A DNA stretch of 64,000 nucleotides from Lysobacterales bacterium. Lineage in GTDB: Bacteria; Pseudomonadota; Gammaproteobacteria; Xanthomonadales; Xanthomonadaceae. Each line of letters starts with the position of its first letter. Position 1 is the stretch's first letter. The stretch lies in contig JAEKKX010000007.1 of assembly GCA_019510125.1 (NCBI GenBank), positions 62,001 through 126,000 on the forward strand, written 5' to 3'. Position numbers and translations under genes: made by a program. Of this stretch, positions 34,039 through 43,512 are shown one piece after another. The notes under the pieces are model-generated. The model was not told the origin of the DNA, did not search any database, and was given only the letters and a program-made list of their open reading frames with translations.

Positions 34039-34968
34039 TCAGGGATTTCCCAGCAGGGCGCCGACGTGCGCCGCGCTCGCCTCGCGCAGCGCGGCCAGGT
34101 CGTAGCCGCCTTCGAGGCTGGAGACCACGCGACCGTCGGCGTGCCGGTCCGCGATCGCGACCAGCTCGCGGGTGATCCACGCGAAATCGGCGGCCTCCAG
34201 TTCGAGCTGCGCCAGCGGGTCGCGGCGATGCGCGTCGAAGCCGGCGGAGATCATCACCAGTTGCGGCCGGAACGCGTCGATCTGCGGCAGCAGGCGGTCG
34301 CCCCAGGCGGCGCGGAACGCCTCGCCGCCGGCGCCCGGCGGCAGCGGCGCGTTGAAGATGTTGTTGACGCCGCGGTCGCTGGCGTGGCCGCTGTCGGGAT
34401 ACAGCGGCATCTGGTGGCTGCTCGCGAACACCACCCGCGACTCGAGGTCGAAGATCGCCTGGGTGCCGTTGCCGTGGTGCACGTCGAAATCGGCGACCGC
34501 CACCCGCGACAGGCCGTACTTGTCGAGCGCATGCGCGGCGCCGACCGCGATCGCGTTGAACAGGCAGAAGCCCATCGGCGCGCAGCTCGTGGCGTGGTGG
34601 CCCGGCGGACGCACCGCGCAGAAGGCGCGCTTCGCTTCCCCGTTCATCACGCACTCGACCGCGGCGACCGCGGCGCCGGCGGCGCGCAGCGCGGCCTCGG
34701 CCGAGCCCGGCGACAGCACCGTGTCCGGATCCAGCCACATCCGCTGGCCGGGACGGGTTTCGAGCACCGCGTGCAGCAGCGGGGCGGTATGCACGCGCAG
34801 CAACTGGCCGCGGGTCGCGCGCGGCGCCTCGCACCAGGCCAGGTCGTCGGCGAATGCGGCGCGCAGGGCGTCGGTGACGGCGGCCAGTCGTTCCGCGCAT
34901 TCCGCGTGCCCCGGACCGGTGTCGTGGTCGAGGCAGGAGGGATGCGTGAAGACCGGCAGCCGGCTCAT
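34039..34968 (-). CDS. Histone deacetylase-family (AcuC/acetylpolyamine amidohydrolase-like) protein
   Basis: 309 residues. Zn-dependent arginase/deacetylase fold. Active-site pieces visible: RPPGHHATSCAPMGFCLFNA, the zinc motif DFDVHHGNGTQAIF, and SAGFDAHRRDPLAQ. Bacterial members deacetylate polyamines, acetoin-linked proteins or other small amides; substrate unknown here. Start ATG overlaps the stop of the adenosyltransferase gene by four bases, so these two are co-transcribed. Confidence 0.9.
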   Translation of the reverse strand: MSRLPVFTHPSCLDHDTGPGHAECAERLAAVTDALRAAFADDLAWCEAPRATRGQLLRVHTAPLLHAVLETRPGQRMWLDPDTVLSPGSAEAALRAAGAAVAAVECVMNGEAKRAFCAVRPPGHHATSCAPMGFCLFNAIAVGAAHALDKYGLSRVAVADFDVHHGNGTQAIFDLESRVVFASSHQMPLYPDSGHASDRGVNNIFNAPLPPGAGGEAFRAAWGDRLLPQIDAFRPQLVMISAGFDAHRRDPLAQLELEAADFAWITRELVAIADRHADGRVVSSLEGGYDLAALREASAAHVGALLGNP

Positions 34969-35522
34969 CCCGGATTGCGCCGCGCGTGCTGCCAGAGGAC
35001 TTCGCCCTGGCCGTCGTGGCGCGCCAGCACCCGGGCCAGCACGAACAGCAGGTCGGACAGGCGGTTGAGATAGCGGATCGCCTGCGGCCGCACCGCGTCG
35101 TGGTGCGAGAGGGTCACGCACTCGCGTTCGGCGCGGCGCACGATCGTGCGCGCCAGGTGGCAGCGCGCCGCGCCCTCGCCGCCGCCGGGCAGGATGAAGT
35201 CCTTCAGCGCCGGCAGCGGGTCGTTGTAGTGGTCCAGGCGCTGTTCGAGGCGTTCGACGTCGGCGTCCTGGATGGCCGCGTGGCCGGGGATGCACAGCTC
35301 GCCGCCGAGGTCGAACAACTGGTGCTGGATGGTGGTCAGCAGCTCGCGGACGTCGTCGGGCAGGGCGACCGCGAGCAGCACGCCGATCGCGGAATTGGCC
35401 TCGTCGACGGTGCCGTAGGCCGACACCCGCGCCGAATCCTTCGCCACCCGGCTGCCGTCGCCGAGCCCGGTCGTGCCGTCGTCCCCGGTCCTGGTGTAGA
35501 TCTTGGAAAGGCGATTGCCCAT
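34965..35522 (-). CDS. PduO-type cob(I)alamin adenosyltransferase
   Basis: 185 residues. Transfers adenosyl from ATP to cob(I)alamin to make coenzyme B12. N-terminal ATP loop IYTRTGDDGTTGLGDGSRVAKD and the cobalamin-side motifs RRAERECVTLS and IRYLNRLSDLLFVLAR define the PduO/MMAB family. The upstream neighbour at 35682 is an ECF-S-like membrane protein on the same strand, 159 bases away. Confidence 0.95.
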   Translation of the reverse strand: MGNRLSKIYTRTGDDGTTGLGDGSRVAKDSARVSAYGTVDEANSAIGVLLAVALPDDVRELLTTIQHQLFDLGGELCIPGHAAIQDADVERLEQRLDHYNDPLPALKDFILPGGGEGAARCHLARTIVRRAERECVTLSHHDAVRPQAIRYLNRLSDLLFVLARVLARHDGQGEVLWQHARRNPG

Positions 35523-35681
35523 CGATCAGTCCTCGCGATCGTCATTCGAGGTCGCGGTCATCCTCGCGAACGCGAGGACCCATCGCCACCCGTGGCCGGG
35601 CGCCGGAATCCCGCCTGCGCGGGGAGGATGCGTGCGGGGTTCGGTGGCAAGGCACTTCGACAAGCGACGCCGCCCCCGGCG
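35523..35681. other. Intergenic stretch with degenerate inverted repeat
   Basis: Holds a degraded version of the genus-type intergenic repeat (ATCCTCGCGAACGCGAGGACCC at 35561-35582, an inverted repeat with 8-base arms). No coding sequence or B12 riboswitch was recognised. Confidence 0.5.
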
Positions 35682-36281
35682 TCACACCGTCTGCGCGCGC
35701 AGCGCCGGCACCCGGGTGCGCAGCAGCGCGAAGCCGCCGAACAGCAGCGCCGAATAGAACAGCGTGCCGAGCAGGGTGTTCTGGAAGAACGGGATGCCGG
35801 CGACGTAGGCGGCGACCAGGCCGGCGCCGGTCTGCGGATACATCGCACTGCCGTACCAGGCGAAGAAGTTGGTCACGACGAAGAACAGCACCGAGCCGGC
35901 CAGCGAGGCGCCGAGCACGCGGGCGCCGCCGGCGCGGCCGCGCAGGGGGAAGCCCAGCAGCGTGCACAGCGCGATCGCGGCGTAGACCGACCAGAACGAC
36001 AGGCTGGCGACGTAGCTCCAGTAGATGCCGCCGCCGATCACGCCGAGCAGCAGGTCGGAGGCGAACATCGCCAGCAGCGGCACCGCCAGCGCCAGGCTGC
36101 GGCGGGCGAAGAACGCGCCGCCGAACAGGCCGATGGCCTCGACCGGGGAGAAGTTCTGCGGATGCGGCAGCAGCCGGCTGAGCGCCGCCAGGACGATCAT
36201 GCCGGCCAGCAGCAGCGGACCCGGGGCGAGCAGGCCGCGGGTGTCGGAGGCGGGGGCGGAGGTGTCGGCGGGCATGGTCAT
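35682..36281 (-). CDS. DUF6580-type membrane protein, possible ECF transporter S-component
   Basis: 199 residues, six membrane helices. The N-terminal half has PHPQNFSPVEAIGLFGGAFF and later MFASDLLLGV, WYGSAMYPQTGAGL and GIPFFQNTLLGTLFYSALLF, which match the DUF6580 'putative transport' family, whose size and helix count resemble ECF vitamin-uptake S components. Same direction as the cobalamin adenosyltransferase gene. No energising ECF module is nearby. Vitamin B12 or precursor uptake is an inference from context only. Start may be ATG 36281 or 36275. Confidence 0.75.
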   Translation of the reverse strand: MTMPADTSAPASDTRGLLAPGPLLLAGMIVLAALSRLLPHPQNFSPVEAIGLFGGAFFARRSLALAVPLLAMFASDLLLGVIGGGIYWSYVASLSFWSVYAAIALCTLLGFPLRGRAGGARVLGASLAGSVLFFVVTNFFAWYGSAMYPQTGAGLVAAYVAGIPFFQNTLLGTLFYSALLFGGFALLRTRVPALRAQTV

Positions 36282-36341
36282 CGGCGGCAGCGGGCAGCGG
36301 GCGGTGGCGAGCGGAGAGCGCGGAGGCGGTAGCATAACGCA

Positions 36342-37631
36342 ATGTCCTCCCACGCCCCCGCGCCGCCGTCCCCGTCGTCCGCCGACGGGCCCGTCCACGA
36401 TGTGCTGATCGTCGGCGGCGGCCTGGTCGGCGCCAGTCTCGCGATCGCGCTGGACGGCCTCGGCCTGGACGTGGCGCTGCTCGAAGCCGCGCCGGCCGGG
36501 GCGCTGCCGGCGGTGTTCGACCAGCGCAATCTCAGCCTCGCCGAGGCCAGCGTCCGCGCCCTGCGCGCGCTGGACGTGCTGCCCCGGCTGCGCGCGCCGG
36601 CCGGCGCCATCGCCCGCATCCACATCAGCCGCAGCGGAGACTTCGGCCGGGTCGTGCTGGACGCCGCCGAGTACGGCCGCGAGGCCTTCGGCCAGGTCGT
36701 GGTCGCGCGCGATTTCGGCGAGGCGCTGGAGGCGAAGCTGAGCGATCTGCCGCGGTTGCGGCGCCATCGCCCGGCGCGTTTCGTCGGTTTCGCGGACGGG
36801 GCGGGCGGCGACGGGGCCGGCGACGGGGCGGACGGGCTGCGCCGGGTGCGGATCGCCGACGCCGACGGCGAGCGCCTCCTCGCTGCCCGGCTGGTGGTCG
36901 CCGCCGACGGCACCGCCAGCGCGGTGCGCGAGGCGCTGGGCATCGCGACCGCGCGCCACGACTACGGCCAGACCCTGTTCGTCGCCCGCGTGTGCGGCGA
37001 CCGCGCGCCCGACGGCACCGCCTGGGAACGGCTGACCGACCACGGCCCGACCGCGGTGCTGCCGCGCGGCGACGGCCACTACGGCACGATCCACGGGGTC
37101 GCCGCCGACGCGGCCGATGCGGTCGCTGCGCTCGACGACGACGCCTACCTCGCCCGCCTGCAGCGCGCGTTCGGCTGGCGCGCGGGGCGGTTCCTGTCGG
37201 TCGGGCCGCGCAGCGCGTACCCGATCGTCCGGGTGCTCGCCGAGCGCCTGACCGCGCCGCGCGCGGTCGTCGTCGGCAACGCCGCGCAGACCCTGCACCC
37301 GATCGGCGCGCAGGGCTTCAACCTCGGCCTGCGCGACGCCCTGACCCTGGTCGAATGCATCGCCGCGGGGCGTGCCCGCGGCGAGGACGCCGGTGCCGCC
37401 GCGGTGCTGGCCGACTACGCGGCGCGCCGTCGCGAGGACCGCGCCCGCACCCTCGATTTCTCCGACGGCCTCGCCCGCCTCACCGCCAACCCGTCGCCGC
37501 TGCTGTCGCCGCTGCGCGGGCTCGGGCTGCTGGCGCTCGATCACGACGCCGCGCTGCGCGCGCAACTGGTCGGCAGCGCGATGGGCTACCGCGGCGACGT
37601 GCCGCGGCTGTGCCGGGAGGCCGCCGCATGA
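36342..37631 (+). CDS. ubiH: 2-octaprenyl-6-methoxyphenol hydroxylase UbiH
   Basis: 429 residues. FAD monooxygenase of ubiquinone synthesis. FAD dinucleotide site VLIVGGGLVGASLAIAL, DQRNLSLAEASVRAL, the second FAD motif GNAAQTLHPIGAQGFNLGLRDAL (the UbiH-type GNAAQTLHP rather than GDAAH). A Gly/Asp-rich stretch near residue 150 is an insertion relative to E. coli. The stop overlaps the next hydroxylase (ATGA). Confidence 0.92.
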   Translation: MSSHAPAPPSPSSADGPVHDVLIVGGGLVGASLAIALDGLGLDVALLEAAPAGALPAVFDQRNLSLAEASVRALRALDVLPRLRAPAGAIARIHISRSGDFGRVVLDAAEYGREAFGQVVVARDFGEALEAKLSDLPRLRRHRPARFVGFADGAGGDGAGDGADGLRRVRIADADGERLLAARLVVAADGTASAVREALGIATARHDYGQTLFVARVCGDRAPDGTAWERLTDHGPTAVLPRGDGHYGTIHGVAADAADAVAALDDDAYLARLQRAFGWRAGRFLSVGPRSAYPIVRVLAERLTAPRAVVVGNAAQTLHPIGAQGFNLGLRDALTLVECIAAGRARGEDAGAAAVLADYAARRREDRARTLDFSDGLARLTANPSPLLSPLRGLGLLALDHDAALRAQLVGSAMGYRGDVPRLCREAAA

Positions 37632-38857
37632 GCCGCCGCATCGCCCCGGGCCGGCGCATCGACGCCGCCGTCGTCGGCGGCGGCATCGTCGGCGCCGCCT
37701 GCGCGCTCGCGCTGGCCCGCGAGGGCCTGCAGGTCACGCTGATCGAACGCGCCGAACCCGCGCCGTGGTCGGTCGATGCGCCCGATCGGCGTGACCCGCG
37801 GGTCTACGCCTTCGCCCCCGACAGCGCCGCGCTGCTCGACGCCGTCGGGGTCTGGGACACGGTCGCCGCCGCACGCGCGCAGCCGTACCGGCGCATGTGC
37901 GTGTGGGACGCCGGCGGCGGCGAGGCGCTGCGGTTCGACGCGGATGCGCTCGCGGTGAAGCAGCTCGGCTGGATCGTCGAGAACGCGCTGCTGCAGGACC
38001 GCCTCTGGGCGGCGCTGCGCGCCTCGACCGTGACCGTGCGCTGCCCGGCGGCGGTGGTTGCGCTGGAACGACGCGACGAAGGATCGGGCGAGGCCGGCGC
38101 GACGCTGGAACTCGACGACGGCCTGCGCATCGAGGCGCGCGTCGCGATCGCCGCGGACGGCGCGCGTTCCACCCTGCGCGACCTCGCCGGCATCGCGACC
38201 ACCACCGAGGATTACGCGCAGCGCGGCGTGGTCGCCTACGTCGCCACCGAGCGGCCGCACGAGGACACCGCGTGGCAGCGGTTCCTGCCCACCGGGCCGC
38301 TGGCGTTCCTGCCGTGCGCGCCGTGGGCAGCCGCGCCGCACGTCAGTTCGATCGTGTGGACGCTGCCGGAGGCCGAGGCCGTGCGCGTGCTGGCGCTCGA
38401 CGACGCGCGGTTCGCGGAGGAACTCGCTCGCGCCTTCACGTCGCGGCTCGGCGCGTGCCGGCCGCTGACGCCGCGGATCGGCTTCCCGCTGCGCCGCCAG
38501 CTCGCCGAGGCCTACGCCGCCGGACCGGTGCTGGTGATGGGCGACGCCGCCCACGTCGTGCATCCGCTCGCGGGGCAGGGCGTGAACCTCGGGCTGCGCG
38601 ACGCGTCGGCGCTGCGCGCGCTGGTCGCCGACGCCCGCGCCAGGCGCGCCGACTGGGCCGCGCCGCATCGCCTCGCGCGCTGGGCGCGCGCGCGCCGCAG
38701 CGACGCCACCGCGTCCGCGCAGTCCTTCAGCCTGATCAACCGCGTGTTCTCCAGCGACGACGTCGCCGCGACCCTGCTGCGCGGCCACGCGCTGGGGCTC
38801 GCCGGCGCCCTCCCGCCGCTGAACCGCGCGCTGTGGCGGCATGCGGCGGGGGTCTAG
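37628..38857 (+). CDS. Second ubiquinone-biosynthesis FAD hydroxylase (UbiI/UbiF/UbiM-like)
   Basis: 409 residues of the UbiH/COQ6 family. FAD motif AAVVGGGIVGAACALALA, DPRVYAFAPDSAALLDAVGVW, then GDAAHVVHPLAGQGVNLGLRDASAL. These flavoproteins hydroxylate C5, C6 or C1 of the ubiquinone ring; which position this one handles cannot be told from sequence. Begins in the ubiH stop codon, so both steps are co-translated. It is the more UbiI-like of the two. Confidence 0.9.
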   Translation: MSRRIAPGRRIDAAVVGGGIVGAACALALAREGLQVTLIERAEPAPWSVDAPDRRDPRVYAFAPDSAALLDAVGVWDTVAAARAQPYRRMCVWDAGGGEALRFDADALAVKQLGWIVENALLQDRLWAALRASTVTVRCPAAVVALERRDEGSGEAGATLELDDGLRIEARVAIAADGARSTLRDLAGIATTTEDYAQRGVVAYVATERPHEDTAWQRFLPTGPLAFLPCAPWAAAPHVSSIVWTLPEAEAVRVLALDDARFAEELARAFTSRLGACRPLTPRIGFPLRRQLAEAYAAGPVLVMGDAAHVVHPLAGQGVNLGLRDASALRALVADARARRADWAAPHRLARWARARRSDATASAQSFSLINRVFSSDDVAATLLRGHALGLAGALPPLNRALWRHAAGV

Positions 38858-38945
38858 GCCGCGCGTCGGCGGCTATCATGCCGGCCGATGCGCCGTCGTC
38901 GCGATGGCGGACCCACGACGGACCCACGATGCAATGGAGACGAAC

Positions 38946-39653
38946 ATGATGTCCGACGCAACGCCGAAGGCGGTGGCCTCGCTCTGCCTGCTGCTCTCGA
39001 TCGCCGCCGTCGGCGCCGTGCGCGCCGAGGGGCGCTGCCCGGACGGCATGTTTCCCGTCGGCGGCGGCGGCGCCGGCTGGGAAGGCTGCGCCCCGATGGG
39101 TCCCGGCGAAGGCGGCGGCGAGGAATGGAATGCGGCGCCGGCCTGGCGGCGGATGACTCCGCAGGAACAGGCCGAATACGACCAGTACATCAAGGAGGGC
39201 GGCGAAGCCTACGATCGGCTGCACAACGGCGGCTGGGAGTATCGGCGCTTCGCCGACCCCCAGGGCGGCACCCTGTGCGAGGCGCGGTTCTCGAAGATGG
39301 GCGAGTCGGTCGCGCTGCGCGCCACGCCCCGCAACGGCGGCGCCGCGATGCTCACGTTCCGGGGCAAGAAGGTGCCGAACCCGCGCAAGCCCAAGCCGCT
39401 GAAGATCACGCTCGCGCAGGGCGCGGACGGCGGCCGGCCGGTCGAGGCCTACAGCTACCGGCAGCGCGACCTCGGCGGCTACTACGACGGCGCGCTGTCG
39501 CTGACCGTGCCGAGCGTCGAGGCGATGCTCGCGAGCATGCAGGACACCCAGCCGTTCAAGGTCGTGTCCCGCGGCAGGACGCTGATCGACCTGCAGTGGC
39601 ACCACGGACGCGAGGCGCGCGAGGCGCTGTCGCAGTGCCTGCGCGGCCGATGA
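38946..39653 (+). CDS. Hypothetical secreted protein
   Basis: 235 residues. Signal peptide of about 28 residues (ending VRA), then a Gly-rich segment with paired Cys (GRCPDGMFPVGGGGAGWEGC) and a C-terminal domain with LCEARFSKMGESVALRAT and two further Cys, consistent with disulfides. The GGAG at 38936 sits 6 bases from the ATG at 38946, favouring that start over a longer one. I recognise no characterised family. It precedes the second lgt by 25 bases and may be co-transcribed with it. Confidence 0.65.
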   Translation: MMSDATPKAVASLCLLLSIAAVGAVRAEGRCPDGMFPVGGGGAGWEGCAPMGPGEGGGEEWNAAPAWRRMTPQEQAEYDQYIKEGGEAYDRLHNGGWEYRRFADPQGGTLCEARFSKMGESVALRATPRNGGAAMLTFRGKKVPNPRKPKPLKITLAQGADGGRPVEAYSYRQRDLGGYYDGALSLTVPSVEAMLASMQDTQPFKVVSRGRTLIDLQWHHGREAREALSQCLRGR

Positions 39654-39678
39654 CCCGCTGCGGACGAGCGGCCACGCG

Positions 39679-40497
39679 ATGATCCTGCACTGGCGCTTCG
39701 ACCCGATCCTGTTCCAGCTCGGCCCGCTCGCGGTGCGCTGGTACGGGCTGCTGTTCGTCGGCGGCTTCTACGCCGGGCTGATGATGATCCAGCGCATCTT
39801 CCGCGCCGAGGGGCGGGATCCGGCGCAGGCCGAACGGTTGTTCATGTACGCGCTGCTGGGCACCGTCGTCGGCGCCCGCCTGGCGCACTGCCTGTTCTAC
39901 GAGCCTGCGTACTATCTCGCCCATCCGCTGGCGATCCTGCGCATCTGGGAAGGCGGACTCGCCAGCCACGGCGGCGTGGCCGGGCTGGTGCTCGGGGTGT
40001 GGTGGGGCTGGCGCCGGCTCGATCCGCGCCCGCCGTTCCTGTGGCTGCTCGACCGGGTCGCGATCCCCGGCGCGTTCGTCGCGATCTGCATCCGGGTCGC
40101 GAACTTCCTCAACTCCGAGATCGTCGGCCTGCCGACTTCCGGCGGCTGGGGCGTGGTGTTCGAATCGGTCGACGCGGTGCCGCGGCATCCGGCGCAGTTG
40201 TACGAAGCCGCCGCCTACCTGCTGATCTTCGGCATCCTCGTCGCGCTCTACCGCCGGTTCGGCCGCGGCACCCCGCACGGGCTGCTCACCGGCGTACTGC
40301 TCGCGCTGGTGTTCGCCGCGCGGATCGCGGTCGAATTCGTGAAGACCCCGCAGGCGGCCTACGAGGCCGGACAGGCCTTCACCGTCGGCCAGTGGCTGAG
40401 CGTGCCGTTCGTGCTGCTGGGCGTGGCGATCGCGGTGCGGGCCTTGCGCGCGCCGCGGCCGGCGACGGAGACTGCAGCGGCCGCAGGACCGCCCTGA
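39679..40497 (+). CDS. Second prolipoprotein diacylglyceryl transferase (Lgt paralogue)
   Basis: 272 residues, seven membrane helices. Catalytic-site residues are kept: His in LASHGGV, Arg/Asn/Glu in IRVANFLNSEIVG (aligned to [13 protein letters not shown] of Lgt) and Arg in ARIAVEFVK. It is shorter than the lgt at 24155 and diverged (NSE for NGE), closer to the style seen in Bacteroidetes and some other phyla. So it is probably an active paralogue with distinct regulation or substrate preference rather than a degraded copy. Confidence 0.85.
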   Translation: MILHWRFDPILFQLGPLAVRWYGLLFVGGFYAGLMMIQRIFRAEGRDPAQAERLFMYALLGTVVGARLAHCLFYEPAYYLAHPLAILRIWEGGLASHGGVAGLVLGVWWGWRRLDPRPPFLWLLDRVAIPGAFVAICIRVANFLNSEIVGLPTSGGWGVVFESVDAVPRHPAQLYEAAAYLLIFGILVALYRRFGRGTPHGLLTGVLLALVFAARIAVEFVKTPQAAYEAGQAFTVGQWLSVPFVLLGVAIAVRALRAPRPATETAAAAGPP

Positions 40498-40545
40498 ACC
40501 GCGCTCGTCGCGGCCTCGCCCCAACCCTTGAAGAAGCCGCCACGC

Positions 40546-41037
40546 ATGGACGATCGCAATCCCTACGCGCCGCCCCGGGCCGAGGTCGCCGATGCCGGCG
40601 CCGGCGAACGCGCGCCGCCGCTGTGGAATCCGAACGCCACCGCGCTGTGGGGGCTGCTGCTGACGCCGACTTTCAGCGCGATCCTGCAGGCGAAGAACTG
40701 GCGCGCGCTGGGCGACGCCGCGCGCGCCGCTTCCGCCCAGCGCTGGGCGATCGGCACCGCGGTGTTCACGCTCGTCTCTGCCGCACTGGCGATGGTGCTG
40801 CCCGAATCGCCCGCGCTGGACACGCTGTTCCGGTTCTCCGGCCTCGGCATCCTGCTGGTCTGGTACTACGGCAACGGCAAGGCGCAGGTCGAACACGTCA
40901 AGGAGCGCTTCGGCAGCGCGTACCCGCGCCGCGGCTGGGCGGTGCCGCTGCTGGTCGGATTCGCGGTGCTGATCGCGTTCCTGCTGGTGGTGTTCATGCT
41001 CGCGCTCCTCTCGGCGATCGCCGACGCGCCGCCCTGA
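40546..41037 (+). CDS. Four-helix membrane protein with NPYAPP N-terminus
   Basis: 163 residues. Short cytosolic N-terminus with the NPYAPPRAEV motif, common to a group of small Xanthomonadaceae membrane proteins, then four hydrophobic segments (about residues 33-50, 70-88, 96-112, 136-158). Function unknown. ATG at 40546 chosen; a TTG start 18 bases upstream is possible. Convergent with cysH, six bases between stops, so the terminator for each must lie within the other gene. Confidence 0.65.
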   Translation: MDDRNPYAPPRAEVADAGAGERAPPLWNPNATALWGLLLTPTFSAILQAKNWRALGDAARAASAQRWAIGTAVFTLVSAALAMVLPESPALDTLFRFSGLGILLVWYYGNGKAQVEHVKERFGSAYPRRGWAVPLLVGFAVLIAFLLVVFMLALLSAIADAPP

Positions 41038-41043
41038 CGCGGC

Positions 41044-41787
41044 TCACGCGCTCCTGGCGAGATCGCCCCAGTCCTCGTGCAGGCCGCATTCGCGCTTGAG
41101 GCCGAAGAAACGCGTGTCCTCCGGGTTCATCCCGTCTTCCAGCCGGCGGGTGGTGTGCACGTCGCCGATCGACACGTAGCCTTCGTGCCACAGCGGGTGG
41201 TACGGCAGGTCGTGCGCCTGCAGGTAGTTCCAGACGTCGCGGTCGGTCCAGTCGGCGATCGGATGGACCTTCCAGCGGCCGTCGCGCAGTTCCAGGAAGT
41301 CGATGCCGGCGCGGCTGCTGGACTGGCCGCGACGCAGCCCGGCGATCCACGTGCGCACGTCGAGTTCGCGCAGCGCGCGCTGCATCGGCTCGACCTTGCG
41401 CAACTGGTTGTAGCGGGTCAGGCCCTCGACGCCGCCTTCCCACAGCTTGCCGTGGCGGGCCTCCATCCAGGCGATCCCGACCTGCGGCCGGTAGACCTTG
41501 AGGTTGAGCGAAAGCCGCTCCGAGAGTTCGTCGACGAAGCGGTAGGTCTCCGGGAACAGGTAGCCGGTGTCGATCAGGATCACCGGGATGTCCGGGCGCT
41601 GCCGGGTGGTCATGTGCAGGGCCACCGCGGCCTGCGCGCCGAAACTCGAGGACAGCGCGTGTTCGCCGGCGAGGTGTTCCAGCGCCCACGCGGTGCGCTG
41701 CTCCGCGCTGCGCGTGGCCAGCCAGGCGTTGAGTTCGGCCAGCGCCTGCGGCGATTCGGCGGCGGTGACGGGGTCGGGGAGGTTCAT
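41044..41787 (-). CDS. cysH: Phosphoadenylyl-sulfate (PAPS) reductase CysH
   Basis: 247 residues. Reduces PAPS to sulfite with thioredoxin. Adenine-nucleotide loop [26 protein letters not shown], and the C-terminal active-site ECGLH. No extra Cys-Cys clusters are present, so it is the iron-sulfur-free PAPS type, matching the CysC kinase encoded in cysNC. The ATG overlaps the cysI stop by four bases, third gene of cysJIH. Confidence 0.95.
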   Translation of the reverse strand: MNLPDPVTAAESPQALAELNAWLATRSAEQRTAWALEHLAGEHALSSSFGAQAAVALHMTTRQRPDIPVILIDTGYLFPETYRFVDELSERLSLNLKVYRPQVGIAWMEARHGKLWEGGVEGLTRYNQLRKVEPMQRALRELDVRTWIAGLRRGQSSSRAGIDFLELRDGRWKVHPIADWTDRDVWNYLQAHDLPYHPLWHEGYVSIGDVHTTRRLEDGMNPEDTRFFGLKRECGLHEDWGDLARSA

Positions 41788-43496
41788 GCGACCAGCTCCA
41801 GTGGCAGCGTCCTGCGGCCGGTGTCGTCGACGGCGACGATGCGCGTGCGGACCAGGAAATCGCCGAAGCGCTCGCCTGCCGTGCGCTCGGCGGCGTAGCG
41901 GGCGAACAGCGGGTCCAGCGTGTCGAGGATCGCGGCTTCGTCGATGTTCTCGCGGTACAGCGTGTTGAGGCGGTCGCCGCGGTGGCCGGCGCCGAGCATC
42001 AGGTTGTAGCGGCCGGGCGCCTTGCCGACCAGCGCGATCTCGCCCAGGTACGGTCGGGAACAGCCGTTGGGGCAGCCGCTGAGGCGGATGTGCAGGTCGG
42101 CGTCGGCCAGACCGTGCGTCGCCAGCAGCGCGTCGATGCGGTCGATGAACGCCGGCAGGTAGCGCTCGGCCTCGGCCATCGCCAGGCCGCAGGTCGGCAG
42201 CGCGACGCAGGCCAGCGCGGCGCGGCGCACCGGCGAGGCGGCGACGTGGGTGTCGAGGCCGTAGTCGCGCACCAGCGCATCGACCGCTTCGCGCTGCGCG
42301 TCGTCGAGGTTCGCGATCAGCAGGTTCTGGTTCGCGGTGAGCCGGAATTCGGCGCGGCCGCCTTCGACGTCGAGCGCGGTGGCGATCGCGCGCAGGCCGC
42401 TGAGATGGCGCAGGCCGCCCCGGTCCCAGATGCGGCCCGCGATGATGCGCAGGGTCAGGTGCGACAGGCCGTCGTCGCCGCGGTGCCAGCCGAAGCGGTC
42501 GGCGTTGTGGTCGAAGGCGAACGCCGGCGCCGGCGCGAACGCGAGGCCGGCGCGCTTCTCGACTTCGGCGCGGAAGGCGTCCAGGCCGCGGTCGTCGATG
42601 GTGTACTTGAGGCGGGCGCGCTTGCGCACCGCGCGGTTGCCCCAGTCGCGCTGGGTGGTGACCACGGCCTCGGCGACGCGGATCACGTCGGTCGGCGCGA
42701 TGAAGCCGAGCACGTCGGCGAGCCGCGGGTAGGTCTCCGGATCGCCGTGGGTCGCGCCCATGCCGCCGCCGGCGGTGACGACGTAGCCGGCCAGCGCGCC
42801 ATCGGCCACCACCGCGATGAAGCCGAGGTCCTGCGCGAACACGTCGATATCGTTGTCCGGCGGCACCGCGAAGCCGATCTTGAACTTGCGCGGCAGGTAG
42901 GTGGCGCCGTAGATCGGCTCCTGCTCCTCGCCGCTGCCGGCGACCTTCTCCTCGTCCAGCCAGATCTCGTAGTAGGCGCGGCTGTTCGGCAGCAGGTGGC
43001 GCGACAGCGCCTCGGCCTGCGCCTGCACGTCGGCATGCACCTGCGACAGGTACGGATTCGCGGCCACGGCGATGTTGCGGTTGACGTCGCCGCAGGCGGC
43101 GAGGGTGTCGATCATCGCGGCGTTGATCGCCTGCATCGTCCGCTTCAGGTCGCGCTTGATCACGCCGTGGAACTGGAACGCCTGGCGCGTGGTCACGCGC
43201 AGGCCGCGCTCGGCGAACGTGGTCGCGATCGCGTCCAGCTTCCGCCACTGCGCCGGCGACACCACGCCGCCGGGCGTGCGGGTGCGGATCATGAAGGAAT
43301 GGTCGGGCTCGAGCTTCTGCCGGCGGCGCTCGTCGCGCACGTCGCGGTCGTCCTGCTGGTAGCTGCCGTGGTACTTGATCAGCGTCTGGTCGTCCTCGGC
43401 CAGCGCGCCGGTGATCTGGTTCGACAGCGATTCCACCAGCGTGCCGCGGAGGCGGCCGCTCTGGCGCTTGATGTCTTCGACCGAATGCGTGCTCAT
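41784..43496 (-). CDS. cysI: NADPH sulfite reductase hemoprotein beta subunit CysI
   Basis: 570 residues. Carries siroheme and a 4Fe-4S cluster for six-electron reduction of sulfite to sulfide. Four Cys of the cluster can be seen ([17 protein letters not shown], then [15 protein letters not shown]). Sulfite-binding Arg/Lys surfaces of the repeats are in [19 protein letters not shown]. Middle gene of cysJIH; 16-base gap to cysJ. Confidence 0.96.
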   Translation of the reverse strand: MSTHSVEDIKRQSGRLRGTLVESLSNQITGALAEDDQTLIKYHGSYQQDDRDVRDERRRQKLEPDHSFMIRTRTPGGVVSPAQWRKLDAIATTFAERGLRVTTRQAFQFHGVIKRDLKRTMQAINAAMIDTLAACGDVNRNIAVAANPYLSQVHADVQAQAEALSRHLLPNSRAYYEIWLDEEKVAGSGEEQEPIYGATYLPRKFKIGFAVPPDNDIDVFAQDLGFIAVVADGALAGYVVTAGGGMGATHGDPETYPRLADVLGFIAPTDVIRVAEAVVTTQRDWGNRAVRKRARLKYTIDDRGLDAFRAEVEKRAGLAFAPAPAFAFDHNADRFGWHRGDDGLSHLTLRIIAGRIWDRGGLRHLSGLRAIATALDVEGGRAEFRLTANQNLLIANLDDAQREAVDALVRDYGLDTHVAASPVRRAALACVALPTCGLAMAEAERYLPAFIDRIDALLATHGLADADLHIRLSGCPNGCSRPYLGEIALVGKAPGRYNLMLGAGHRGDRLNTLYRENIDEAAILDTLDPLFARYAAERTAGERFGDFLVRTRIVAVDDTGRRTLPLELVA

Positions 43497-43512
43497 TTCA
43501 ATCCTGCGCCCA

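Noticed and set aside
35523-36341. Cobalamin riboswitch near the adenosyltransferase and the ECF-S-like gene
   Set aside because: No B12-box-like conserved sequence or room for the roughly 200-base fold in either gap.
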